From assembly GCF_905147365.1 (NCBI RefSeq), contig NC_056425.1, positions 13,357,001-13,421,000 on the forward strand: a DNA stretch of 64,000 nucleotides. The letters are read 5' to 3'. The notes under the pieces were generated by a model that was given only the letters and a program-made list of their open reading frames with translations, made no database searches and was not told where the DNA came from. Origin of the DNA: Aricia agestis. Lineage: Eukaryota > Arthropoda > Insecta > Lepidoptera > Lycaenidae. The translations under genes and the position numbers were made by a program. The first letter of the stretch is position 1. Each line of letters starts with the position of its first letter. Shown piece by piece: positions 44,250-55,482 of this stretch.

Positions 44250-47200
44250 CGTTTGTCACAGCCACTTTTCTCCGAAACTATAAGAGCTATACTATTGAAA
44301 CTTGGTAAGTAGATGTAGTCTGTGAACCGCATTAGGATTTTGATACAAAAATAGAAAAATTATTAAAAATTTTAGGGGTCCCCATAGGTACAAATTTTTT
44401 TCATCTAACCTATGCGTGTGAGGTACCTATGGATAGGTCTTCAAAAATCATATTGAGGTTTCTAGTAAGTTTGCGAGACAGACTCTTCCAAAGTGGTAAA
44501 ATGTGTAATTTCTAAAGTATTAGAGGGGGGGGGGGGGGGGGGGGGTACGCTTATACGGGCAACAAAAATTGCTCTACTCCAGTTCTAGTCGACTATGACG
44601 TCACGACTACATCAAGCAATTTTCGGCAACAAGCAGCAATATTGCGCAATACATCGCAATACAAATGATTATTTTTCCGACCCAAATATCGACCAATAGA
44701 ATTGCACCATTCGACGTCACGTGGTACAACCTACATGGTATTATACTGATAATTTTTTGAAAATTTTCTCTGGTAGTTGCTATATATAAAATACAAACAC
44801 GTCAAACTGACAGGTTGAATTCAATTGTGTCTCATGGTGCAATTATATTGGCCGACATTTGGGACGGAAAAATAATCCCCCAAATACCACACGAGCTTCA
44901 AAATTATCTGGCATTTCCGATATCCGATAATTTTGAAGCTCTTGTGGTATTATAAGTGATAATTCAAAAAAAATATATGATGTACATTACTATAAAAACT
45001 ACCAACGAAAATTGGTTTGAACGAGATCTAGCAAGTAGTTTTTTTTTACGTCATAAATGGTAAACCTTAATTTAACTTTCATTAAATCGAAACTGAAATA
45101 TAAAAATAAATCAAAAACCCTTTAATTTCATAAAAATAAACCTTATTGCTGCTGCGGAACCCTTCATAGGCGAGTCCAACTTGCACTTGGCCGGTTTTTT
45201 AAACTGAGTTTCCGATCTTTGACGCGCCTAAATGCTAGTGGCGTAGAGTAAAGTAAAACCTATAGCCTATTTTTTATACTAAATTCCATAAAGTTGAATT
45301 TTATTTGAATTTTTGTCGGTCGTGGTTAGCGGTTTAGCGGCGGCAAAGGTCGGAACGGTACGTTTAACTCGAGCGCGAGTTTAGTACGCATTTGACCCGT
45401 ATTTTATTCACACTAAAAATACACTTTTTTACAGCAAGGAATCAATAGCAGACGAACTAGAGAAGATCATAAGTCAGCGGGATCAGTTCACCGACCTGCT
45501 GAGTCCGGCGGACGAGAGCGTGTCGGTGTTCTCGCGGCTCGCGGCCAACGGGGAGGGGGACAGCGGCGTGGATACAGCGCATAACGATGATGATGATGAG
45601 GCCTGTAAACCCGAGGTAGGGGGTAGTTTTGAAGGAGTTGGGTATTAGAGACTGGGATGTATTGCCTTGCTCTTTATCAGTATCTTTAAAGTACCTACTT
45701 ATTGAGTATTGCGTAACATTATTAACAAATAGAATATTCAGTATGTAGCATAAATTAAGTCATATCTGCGACTGCGTATTGATTATTGTGATCGTACTAC
45801 AATTTTAAGGATACAATAATTACTATAGGAGTCGATTCACTTTTAAATAACTCATTCGAACATTAATTTTGTACAAGAACTTTACATACGTCATACACAT
45901 TCAATTGACATGCTAGCCGCCCGCAGTGCTACCTGTTCCAAATTTTAATGGCGCATTTAATAATGTATCGCCTCGTGACTAAGCAGTTTGAATTGTTACT
46001 TATGTGCGGAAGGAAGACATATTCCGCGTTTTACCTATAAGTGTCTAAAGTTCTAAAAATTTCGGCCGCGTTTTTTCTGTCTAGTGTGTCTAGAGACTAA
46101 CTCTGTTACACAACCATATTAAACTTGTCTGTCTGTTTCCTTAGCGTTGGACGATACTGGAGCTGCACTGGGGCATCCCGTTGTTTGACGAGGAGCTGTG
46201 CGCGCAGGTCTGCGCCAGCGTCGTCGACGACGTCGCCAGGCCGCACCTGTGAGTCACTCGCCTCAGTTAATCAGCTGACCTGCAATTTGCATCTAAATAG
46301 TTACCATTGTTTGCCGCTAGGAGCGCTGTATTGATGCAATAGCAATTTATAGAGTAAACAGAACCAACGAGTACGCCGACTCAGAAGAGATCTCTTTTAT
46401 ACGTTTGACGTAGGGTTGCCAACCTCAAATTTAAAAAAAAACAGGATTTGAAGTTTGAATAACCAGGACAATTCAGTTTAAAAACAGGACGCCTGAGATT
46501 GTCGCAGAAATTATGTCTATTTAAGATAAAAAATTGACATTAGAATATAGCGTAAAAGCGTTGAAATTTTAAACTTATAATTTAATTTTTTATTTGAGGT
46601 CGAATTTCGGCCATTGGGCGATCTCTAGTAAATTATAAATTAACAGATTTACAAGTCTCTTATTACTTTTATCTGTATTCTCTAAATAGCTCTGCTCGTA
46701 GCGTAAAAAATTGAGAAGAGGCGCGCGAATTTTAAAAAGCCAGGACAGCCTAGGACGCTGCTTAAAAACTATTCAGTACGTCCCAGGACACTGCAAAAAC
46801 TAGGACATGTCCTGGGAAAACAGGACGGTTGGCAACCCTAGTTTGACGTAGTATGTCATATCGGCCGGCGCGCGCCATACATTGCAAATGCGCTAAAAAT
46901 TGTGAAACATGTCGAAAGTGACATTCGCGCCCAACTCGCGTATATTCATTATTCGCCCGTTTGTTTGAAGTCAAGGTACTCTTTAGTTCTATCTACTCTG
47001 GTAATATAATATTATAAATGTGAAAGTCTGTCTGTCTCCTTTCCTCTTCATGCCCAAACCGCTGAACCGATTTTGCTGAAATTTGGTATGGAGATAATTT
47101 GAGTCGCGAGAAAGGACGTAGGTTATTTTTATTCCGGAAAGTGTGCAAAATCGCACATTTTCCGGAATATTTTTTTTTGTTTTGCGAATTTTGCGATTGC

Positions 47201-49153
47201 GTGAGTCATCTAGTCGGAAATATTGCGAAAAGTTTAATACAGAGGGCGCCACAACCATATACCGTAAATAACAATCCAACATGTGGCACACGTCATATCA
47301 AAATATTGACAGAAACGTTGTCAAACGTCGAACAAAATTTGTTGTTTACTGTCAATGCTGGTGCTGTAGTATAGAGATAGCAGCAATATATCCTATTTTT
47401 GTAAACTTCTTTACTGTGAGGAGCAACAAAACCGTCACACAGGTGTGGAATAAATTAAAAGTTTTAATAATATTATCACGCTAAGACTATTACGACCGAA
47501 GAAACTCAGGAAAAAATTCGTTTTATTATTTTTAATTTTTATACATGAAAGTACTAGATAATATACTTAGTTGGGACGTCAACATGGGGTCAGCTGCCCC
47601 CCCCCCCCCCCCCCCCCCTCGGTACGCCCATGAGTAGGGGCATAAGCTATTTTTTATGGGAAAATGTACGGTTTCTGTAAAATTCCTAATTTACACGGGC
47701 GAAGCCGCGCGGGACATCTAGTTTTTGATAAAATAAGCTGTAATGTTTGCAGATTGGAGAAGTTAAAAGAAGATAATGAATTCCTGAGAGCAGATTTGTT
47801 GAAATTTGTTTCGCAATGTCAGGTAAGTGAATTAGTTATGACATATGAGTTTTATCTTAGAAATAGATGATAGATTTTACCCGACGTTACCTTTTTAATT
47901 TGTTTTATTTATTGGAACGAAGTTCATTATTTATTTTACTAGACCTTAGAAATAATTAAGGAGTTTGAACAAACCTTATAATCATACCTACTTCATCATC
48001 TGCATAATATATCTTACTATAAGTACATAAAATCCACGATTTCAAATTATTTTTCCGGTCCTAAAGCTTCCTTTCATGCAAAAAAAAAATTGATATTGTT
48101 AGTTACTTAATCCACTTACGTCTTCAAATATTTTTACGTTGTACTATCAGAAAAGTTGATTTATGATTAGGCAGATGGCGGACCTAAGTAATTTGGTTGC
48201 GTAAAGTTAAACCGACCTCCATTATACAAGTACGCTGGACTTATGATACCCAGCTGTTTTTTGTGCCTATCTGAAGCTGAATCAGCGTCCCCAATGCGGG
48301 GGAACAGAACTAAATCTGACGTGACTTGCAAATGGCCGATTAATCGTTATTGGTTGTAGAAACTAGTATTAGTTACAAGTAATCCCACTACTGCTATCAG
48401 CGCCAATATGGCGACTTTCAAACGTCAAACTAACGTCAGATTTAGTTCTCTTCCCCCGCATTGGGGGCGCTGATTTAGCTTCAAATAGGCACAAAAAACA
48501 GCAGTCATTTCAAAGAGTATCATAAGTCCAGCGTACTTGTATAATGGAGGTCAGTTAGTCAAACCCATCCGACCGATGACAGTTAACATTGAAATGACAT
48601 AGTCGAACACATGACTATGGAGTGTAGATGGAGGAGAACTATCTCTGTATGTAAAAAGTGTCCGCTGAAATGCGTTAAATTAGGGTGGCGCTACAGTAGC
48701 AACAGGGTAAATTTTAAATTATTTAGCAGCTTTTATTTCAGCTATTTTAGGTTATATTTTTCAAAATATATTGGTATTAACCCAGTAATTCTGTGACTCG
48801 GCTATTCGGCTAACTTCAATTTATATTTTGTCACCAACGGCTACATTCATTCCATACCCTTTGCTGCAGCTAGCGCCACTCTTCGAGGATTTTTCAACTG
48901 TTATTTACTGCGTACAGGTGGACACTTTTTTAAATATCCCCCATATAAGATAGTTCTCCTCCATCAACCCTCCATACTATGAATCAATTACTTCTCTGAT
49001 AGTACATTGCTTCTTTTGTAATGATTAAATTTTATTTTTCAGTATTACCCCGGCGAGGATATGGGTATAGTGAAGCGGGGCACCCTCGTGCCTCTGCCGC
49101 GAAGGAACTTAGTGTTCGAGAACGGCCGCATCACCGAGTGGAACGGAAAGTGA
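33905..49153 (+). CDS. FAM91A1: FAM91A1 homologue
   Basis: Nineteen exons keep frame (956 residues): 33905-33976, 34221-34305, 35036-35143, 36908-37009, 37414-37595, 37816-37916, 38256-38433, 38933-39072, 39922-40147, 40509-40595, 41390-41562, 42098-42264, 42571-42780, 43034-43180, 43527-43953, 45435-45615, 46145-46248, 47753-47822, 49043-49153. FAM91A1 binds TBC1D23 and the WDR11 complex and helps trans-Golgi golgins capture endosome-derived vesicles. Diagnostic stretches are 'LYPYHLADMIVKGLRITPF', 'LPNFTAADCLRLLGIGRN', 'GLIYLDVPI', 'GFVMNRTAGDYFETLLYQ', 'VSIDEHTTVGELA', 'SLYCRLGFA', 'LFDSTLAAYLMMGNLSPDL', 'SHAVTLFEVGKL', 'GPPSLLLTKG', 'WTILELHWGIPLFDEEL' and the C-terminal 'LVFENGRITEWNGK'. 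It is longer than the roughly 840-residue vertebrate protein because of insertions in exons 9 and 15-16. Exons 11-14 are strikingly GC-rich. Confidence 0.95.
34600..34860. repeat. dispersed repeat in FAM91A1 intron 2
   Basis: 'GTGAGTAGCTTCATAGATAA ... GCTAACAAAGATAGAAAGGA ... TCAGCTGGTTAGGATTCCGT' matches 58205-58415 in BAG2 intron 3 along its length, in the same order. It is an unclassified element without coding capacity. Confidence 0.6.
35560..36215 (+). repeat. tandem ~180-bp retroelement repeat in FAM91A1 intron 3
   Basis: Two units contain 'GAACTACTGGTCCGATTT', 'TTTCAGTGTTAGATAGCC', 'CTATAGGCTATATTTTATCA' and 'GAAATAGAGGAAA'. The block ends 'GTCGCGGGCAACAGCTAGTA'. Related units, mostly in reverse orientation, occur at 40640-40960, 52020-52510 and 54350-54530. 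Probably the 3' part of a retroelement. Confidence 0.65.
36366..36406. repeat. 41-bp perfect hairpin in FAM91A1 intron 3
   Basis: The arm TTGTAAAACGTCTGAGATTC (20 bp) is followed by one C and its exact reverse complement. No flanking target duplication is evident. It may be a collapsed TIR element, or simply a DNA hairpin. Confidence 0.6.
38467..38658. repeat. 21-bp CG/TA-rich minisatellite in FAM91A1 intron 7
   Basis: Units like CGTATACGTGCACGCATTGTG repeat about three times in register at 38588-38650, with degenerate copies upstream. It is largely alternating pyrimidine-purine. It starts about 35 bp after the exon 7 donor. Confidence 0.65.
39115..39890. repeat. two moth dispersed repeats in FAM91A1 intron 8
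   Basis: The copy at 39124-39360 is on the plus strand ('CACCTGATGGAAAGCAACTT ... GGTCGAGCCGTCCCATTCGT'). A shorter one at about 39757-39890 is on the minus strand. Both belong to the family at 13730-14110 and 56640-56995. No coding content. Confidence 0.65.
40618..41255. repeat. retroelement fragments in FAM91A1 intron 10
   Basis: 40618-40960 is the ~180-bp unit family in reverse orientation ('GCGGCTTCGCCCGCGTAAAT' then 'CTTTATAATATTAGTA'). 41040-41255 is the family seen at 27735-27935, ending 'CAGGCATCATCTAGTTCTTA'. No coding content. Confidence 0.6.
41670..41895 (-). repeat. tRNA-headed SINE in FAM91A1 intron 11
   Basis: On the minus strand it starts with a tRNA-like head, 'CTGTGGCTCAGTGGTGAGCG' (A box) and 'GGTTCGAATCCC' (B box, about 41824-41835). 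It continues through 'GGAACAAAAAGTTTTT' to an A/T-rich body. It has the same architecture as the SINEs near 560 and 4562. Not a functional tRNA: the acceptor stem and 3' half do not fold. Confidence 0.75.
44184..45204 (+). repeat. dispersed Lepidoptera-type repeat with poly-G tract in FAM91A1 intron 15
   Basis: It starts 'TTTTTAGGGTTCCTCATGA', has a (TCTG)n stretch (44218-44243), and ends 'GAACCCTTCATAGGCGAG ... TTGCACTTGGCCGG'. It is a longer relative of the repeat at 1-447. A run of 21 G (44525-44545) interrupts it. After the tract lie a 'TTTTGAAGCTC' inverted repeat and other AT-rich sequence. Confidence 0.65.
46411..46840. mobile_element. 430-bp hAT-like MITE with 8-bp duplication
   Basis: The ends are TAGGGTTGCCAACC and GGTTGGCAACCCTA. 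GTTTGACG flanks both sides (46403-46410, 46841-46848). Internally 'CCAGGACA' and 'AACAGGA' words repeat. It lies in FAM91A1 intron 17. A related shorter copy may lie at 51029-51165. Confidence 0.8.
46999..47725. repeat. retroelement fragments with poly-C tract in FAM91A1 intron 17
   Basis: 46999-47110 resembles the 27735-27935 family ('CCCAAACCGCTGAACCGATT'). A run of 22 C lies at 47597-47618. The block ends at 47722 with 'GCGCGGGACATCTAGT', the retroelement 3' end. No coding content. Confidence 0.55.
48213..48555. mobile_element. 343-bp non-autonomous relative of the P-like element
   Basis: Long inverted ends, ACCTCCATTATACAAGTACG and its reverse complement, continue inward with 'GCTGGACTTATGATACC'. 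The flanking 8-mers AGTTAAAC and AGTCAAAC differ at one position. It matches the outer parts of 53150-55143 and lies in FAM91A1 intron 18. Confidence 0.75.
48616..48976. mobile_element. second copy of the TATGGAG TIR element
   Basis: It is the reverse-oriented relative of 25986-26618 without that copy's two nested insertions. The TIRs share 'GATGGAGGAGAACTATCT'. The flanking 8-mers do not match (CACATGAC and CTATGAAT), so the copy is old or its border was rearranged. Confidence 0.7.
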
Positions 49154-52100
49154 TCGCGCCGCCAACAGATGGCGTTGCTAGGGTTGCCATATACAACATT
49201 CCATCAATTCCCCAAAAAGTGCGCAGTTTTTTGGACAACATTAGGAGTAATTGTAAAATTTGTTTTCACTCCATTACAATTACTATTTATTTTGATTTGA
49301 AATAAAATATCCAGATTGAAAAAGCGCAAAAAATCATGGCAACCTTTTATCCCAGTGTGTTATTGTGTGTTCCATAACACGAGTCACTAAACATGTTGAA
49401 GATTGGCCTAAAACTACTTGTCTCATTCGATTTATCGTTAAACACGATCTTGTTATCCGCTATCTTCAGGGAGTAACAGAGCCAAGAAGGTTTTTGGCCT
49501 TATTCAAAATTTCCCTCTGGTAACTCACGTGTAGATGTTTTATCAAGTGATTAAGAATAATTTAGTGTAAATAAAATTTTAATATATTACGTGGAAAAAT
49601 CACCTTGCCATATGAACATTGGGTATTTATATTATAAATTTTTCAGTATGTATACACTACAGTTGCAAACGAGTGATACAATGCGAATGTTAAAAATGTT
49701 TATTGGCTAAAAAAATATTGCAGGCAAACTTTTATTTTTAGCCGCATTAAGTATTTTTATTATAGTTTTTAATTACTACTTAATCATTCCATTTCATTTG
49801 TGCAATTATTAGAAATGCTTATAATATAAAAATTATTAACCCCCTTACTAATAAATGTTGTATAAGCTTTGAATAGTTATACAGTGTTTTGTTCCTGTCA
49901 CACAAGTGACATTTTTAATTGGATTGAAGAATTATACGGCGTTTATTACTAAGGGGGTGAGTCTATAACACTATTCCAAAGATAACAAAGTTTTTACTTT
50001 TGGCTATTAAACAATGTTTAACTACTACTGAATTTCATATCACTTAATCTAAATTATATGTTGCATTTAAATTAATATATTTGGCTATAATATTGTGATA
50101 TTTTTATTGGCGTATGAAATAAATTTAATATATTTTTATTGTGTCTTATGAATAGTTCTATTAGCGCGTCCATTAAATTTGTTGTTTAGAAAATTTTGGT
50201 ATGACCTTGTTACATATTGGCACTGTATAATGTATATACTAGATGTTGTAGAAATCTAAATAACTCAGTGAAATTATTGTGAAGAATCTATCCGATATGT
50301 TTTCTCTCTTTCTGTCAAAAAGATACTGCTTTAATATTCCAAAAACTACGTAAGGAATGTAATAAAATATTCTCATTAGTGCAAGATTAGTAAAAAATCA
50401 GAAACATAATACTATCGACAAAAAGTAATAAGTAATGGACAAATTTTTTTGCTTGTATAGGCCACGCTCAAATTTAAGATTCGTCATTATTGGTAGATCG
50501 ATATCAGATTAACAAGCTATTAGTAGTTTTTTTTAAATATATATTAAAAACCCGAGTTTCGGCAAGTTATTTTAAAGTTGTGTGTGGCCTTTGTCTTATT
50601 TTAATTTGCGAGATTCTAATTCCGTCCAATTATTTGCAAGAAACACGCTACTTAAGAACAAAATTATAGATTTTAGAACAAGCACTAACACTTTTTAATT
50701 GTTTAGAATCTAAACTCATGATTGCTTAAAATGAAACTGTACAGTTACACATCAGTAGATCCCTTTAACCGTGCTTAACTTAATTAACTTTTAATGTAGC
50801 CAGTACACAATGGCCCACGAAGGCCCACTGAAGGCCAAGCCATTGCGTGTCACGTCTGGAAATCATCTGCCATCATACACCATTACCCCGTCTACACAAT
50901 GGCGAATGCTTGTAGTGGGCCAGCATGAACCATTGTGCAGAGGCACCTTTACTTTTAAAAGTTCTAAATGCGCTAAGCGTTGAGCACTAATCAGTAAGAT
51001 TCAATAATAAATATAGACAAGTATAGTTGCCAGGCGTCCGGATAAAGCAGGACACTCAAGCTTTTTGATTCTAAGTATTCGATAGCAGGACTTTTTTGTA
51101 CAAATGTCCGGCCAAGCCGGTTGCTTTGTCCGGCTTTTCGGTTTAGCGACCTGACAACCCTATATACAAGAGTGGCTTATATAGCTTCATAAATAGGAAA
51201 TGTACCGATTTAAATAATTATTTAGTTTCGATGCATTTATAATAAAACCTTAGTATGCCAATACCACTATTTTTTAGAAAGAGAGAATATTTTAATATAC
51301 ATGTATCATAATACTAGCTGTTGCCCGCGACTTCATCCGCGTGGACTTTAGTTTTTGACCGACTTCCAAAAAGGAGGAGGTAATACGTTCGGCTGTATGT
51401 ATCTTTTTTTTTTATGTATGTTCAAAGATTACCTACTCAGCCGTTTGTGGTCCGATTTACAAAATTCTTTTTGTGTTGTATGTTGTACCATGTTCATAAA
51501 AGTGGTGACCTGATGATGGGATCCATGAGTTATCGAGGGAACTCCTCAAAATGTATAATAGTTGTTCCCGTACATCGATTGAATCGCTTAAGCGCAAATC
51601 AGAAAAGTATATTGTGTGGGAACTGCACATTTTCCCGGGATAAAAAACATTCCTTGTCCCAGATTCAAATTAGTATCTCCAATCTCCAAGCCTCATCAAA
51701 ATAGATTAAATAGTTTAGGCGATAATCATAAAAGTTTATTGTGCGGGAACCGTACATTTTCCGGGACAAAATTAGTATTCCTTGTCCTTTCCCGACACTC
51801 GAAGTATCTCCATACCAAATTCCATCAAAATAGATTGAATAGTTTACGCGCAAATTATAAAAGTATATTGTGTAGTAACCGTACATTTTTCCGGGACAAA
51901 ATGTATCCTATTTCTTTTTCGGGACTCAAAGTATACTTATACCAAATTTCATTAAAATGGGTCCAGCCATTTACGCGTGATGTCGTGATCGCACGGCTTC
52001 GCCCGCGTAAATTAGATATTTCACAGACAAATTAGTCCACAAAAAAATAGCCTATGGCCCTTCAGGTGGTCTACTTACTTACTAACAGATAAGTCTGTGA

Positions 52101-53149
52101 AAAATAACAGAAAAATTGCTCCAGTAGCTCGTGAGATGAGCCCTTTCAAATAATTTCCCCCGTTTTTTTCACACTTTCCTATATTTCTTCGCTCCTATTA
52201 GTCTTAGCGTGATAAAATATAACCTATAGCCTTCCTCGACAAATGGGCTATCTAAAATTGAAATAATTTTTCAAATCGGACCAGTAGTTCCTGAGATTAG
52301 CGCGTTTAAATAAGCCCTTTCATATAATTTCCCCCGTTTTTCCCCATTTTCCTCTATTTCCTCGCTCCTATTAGTCTTAGCGTGATAAAATATAGCCTAT
52401 AGCCTTCCTCGATAAATGGACTATCTAACACTGAAAGAATTTTTCAAATCGGACCAGTAGTTCCTGAGATTAGCGCGTTCAAACAAACTAACAAACTCTT
52501 CCGCTTTATAATATTAGTATAGATAATAAACATTAGTCCTCCGAAACATGCCATTAGTATTGTAAATAATATAGTAAAATAGTAAAAAAATATTGGTCAC
52601 ACTGACATAACTGTTACTGAACATGTATCATTCACTTGTGTTACAAAAGTAGGCGAATAATATAGTAAATACATATTATAATATAATAATATATATTAAT
52701 GAGATTATTTTATGTTTCACCGTTTGTATTTGTTATTATTTCAATAAAATAATAAACTTTCTAATGTATTTTAATTTGTTTTTGATGAGTTAGTTTTCAA
52801 ATTATAAATTCGTAAAAATTAAAAAAAATAGTCGATTTCTTTACATTTAACAAAAATAGGTTTGCCTCAGAACAAAAACTAGCTTCTGTTCTTTCCTGGG
52901 ACTCAACGTATATCGTATAACTAAATTGCATCATAAGGCGAGGTGCAGACGACGCGACGGGGTGGGGCGGGCCGGTCAACTTCGGCTTATTAACCATTAG
53001 ATATTCGTTATCGTGCACAAGTGTAGGAAAGTGATGCAACGTCTATTTTGTGTTCCCTCCAAAACTCCATCGAAAGTTTCAGTAAAGAGTCTACCACTTT
53101 ACTGCATCGACCGACTTGACTTCTTGATTGTATTGACTTTTACCACAAT
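49154..53149. other. FAM91A1 3' UTR and gene-poor repeat region
   Basis: An AATAAA about 150 bp after the FAM91A1 stop (49302) may end the transcript; others lie near 50118 and 52745. The block 50806-50945 is a small MITE-like segment (CACAATGGCCCAC...ACCATTGTGC). 51029-51165 resembles the GTTGCCA hAT MITEs. 51314-52525 consists of retroelement tails beginning 'CTAGCTGTTGCCCGCGACTT' with repeated 'GTACATTTTCCGGGACAAAA' words. No gene is supported. Confidence 0.5.
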
Positions 53150-55143
53150 CACTGATCTCCATTATACAAGTACGCTGGATCTATGATACCCACTTTTTTT
53201 TTGTGCCATTTGAAACGGAATCAGCGCGCCCAGTATTAGGACCGAGAACCATAGACATAATATAATCAGTATATATTATGTCTATGCCGAGAACTAAATT
53301 TGACGTAACTATTGGTAACCATATTGTAAGTATGTATTTTAATTCTCTATGGTTTAATCGTTCGAATTGTTTTCGTGTTTTTAAAGTGTTTTAAAAGGTT
53401 TTACGCGATTAAGTAATATATAAATAAGTGGTGGTAGTTAATAGTTAAACTATGAAAGGGTGTATGTTATGTAAAACACGGTACAAAAAGGTATGTTGGG
53501 TTTGGTTGGGTTATATTTCACAAGTAAGTGATTTTAACAGCTCATTTCTACGATATTAAACTTTTATTGATAATATAGGCACTTAAAAATGTGGCATTAA
53601 TCTTAATAAACCGTATTCACCACATATTTACCTTTGTTTTACCGATTTTTGATAAACAATAAAAGTCAATAGTACTGGAGTTTTCTGTGGATAAAACTTA
53701 TCGATATCTATAATAATTGTATTGAAATCTCCAATAACCGATTTTTATTATCAAATACATATTATGCTCTTAAAATAATTGACAGGTTTCCGTCTGACGA
53801 AGGAAGACTGGAATTATGGTTGAAAAAAATTGAAAAGCCTGGTTGGCGTCCGAAAATTGCTACTACCGCTTGCCGTTACTATTTGAAGTGTACAAACGTT
53901 CTCTGTGAAAATACAAGGCGCAAAACTACCATTTGATCGTGATTATGTTTGGAAAATTTATTTCAGCGTCTACTCTTTCTTGACAGACTGTAACTGTGTA
54001 ACGGTAACTAATAAAATATAATGTTAAAGTATCGCACATATATTTTTATAATTTATAAATACCTTACCTACTCCACCACAATAAAAAAATGTATTCAAAC
54101 GTTCCATATTCATTTATGTATCGCATTATCCATTTAGTTAATTTCCCTCGCACTTCTGCAATCAGCGCCAAAATGGCAAAAATCAAATGAGATAAAGTAA
54201 ATCGATAAAAATAGGCTTGCTAGATCCATAAATAAATAGGGAACTTTTATATTATTACTAGACTTTCCGCGCGCCTTCTCCCACGTAAATATCTAATTAC
54301 CTACACAGAAAAATTGGTCCACAAAAAATAGGCTATATAATCCTTCACGTTATACATTCCCCCGCTTTTTCCACATTTTCCTCTATTTCTTAGCTCCTAT
54401 TAGTCTCAGCGTGATAAAATATATAAAATGGGCTGTCTAACACTGAAATAATTGTTGAAATTGGACCAGCAGTTCTTGAGATTAGAGCGTTCAAACAAAC
54501 AAACTCTTCCGCTTTATAATATTATAATATGATGAGATTAGTTAGGGTTTAATCACACAGAACACTTATTCAGCTTTGTTCAGCTTTAATACGATACACT
54601 GTAGCACTACTTTGATAATATTAGAATTTAGAAATGAAATTAGAAAATACAATACAACAAAGTTTTCGTTAGAAGCTTATCTTCAGTTTTGTTTTCAATT
54701 TTTCGTAGTGCTAACTGGTATAAATAAATGAATTATAGATAGGTACTGCTACTTCACGTTATCTACGTATGAAATCGTTGTTAATTTATTACGCCTATCT
54801 AAATAACGGAGAGGAAGTCTGTAATCTTTAATACAAATATGTAGCATTTGTATTATTCAATTTAGTATTTTTATCCCAATGGTCGACATTATCTGAATCT
54901 GGAAACATTTCATCGATAATAGAAAAGACAGTTGTACATCACTAGTATTAGTTCCAAATACTCCCACTACTGCTATCAGCGCCAAAGTGGCGACATGATG
55001 GCGACTTTCGAACGTCATTTTTATGTCAAATTTAGTTCCTATCCCTAATAATGGGGGAGCTGATTCCGCTTCAAATAGGCACAAAAAATAGCTGTCATTT
55101 CAAAGGGTATCAGCAGTCCAGCGTACTTGTTTGGAGGTCAGTG
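53150..55143. mobile_element. P-superfamily-like element remnant with THAP-like coding pieces
   Basis: It starts CACTGATCTCCATTATACAA and ends TTGGAGGTCAGTG. ACCACAAT flanks both sides (53142-53149, 55144-55151), an 8-bp duplication. Inside, 53452-53490 encodes MKGCMLCKTRYKK, followed by a GTATGT donor. 53786-53930 encodes 'FPSDEGRLELWLKKIEKPGW' then 'CRYYLKC'. The CxxC, FP, W and C spacing resembles a THAP zinc finger, as at the N-terminus of P transposases. The two pieces do not join in frame, and no catalytic domain remains. A retroelement tail (about 54256-54535) is inserted in it. Confidence 0.7.
53250..53286. repeat. 37-bp palindromic micro-insertion with 8-bp duplication
   Basis: CATAGACATAATATA, a 7-bp centre, and its exact reverse complement make up the insertion. 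CCGAGAAC flanks both sides (53242-53249, 53287-53294). The paralogous element near 48305 reads 'GAACAGAACTAAATCTGACG' with no insertion. It appears to be an excision footprint inside the P-like remnant. Confidence 0.75.
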
Positions 55144-55482
55144 ACCACAATATAGCAATATGACATATTGCTATACTGTGCTTTTAGACTTTGACTAGAC
55201 TAAAATCGACCTGACAATAAATACTCGACACTGGCTATGGTTAAATAGCCGAAGTGCCATAATAAGAAAAGAAAAGAACTTTTTTTTTTGGCATCTATGA
55301 CATTTATACCTACTAGTAATCTGTGTCTATGACATTTTCAATGTTGACATTTTGACACTGACATTCCAAAAGAGAGAAACCAAAGAACTATTTTTCGTTT
55401 CGTAAAATAACAAAATACCCAGAAAATATAATAAAGCAAAAATATAACCCTGGAATCCTCAAGGTCTGACTCATTAGTGACA

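Noticed and set aside
51414..52035. Two overlapping plus-strand ORFs of 96 and 139 codons
   Set aside because: They run through tandem copies of a retroelement-tail repeat, which explains their internal repetition.
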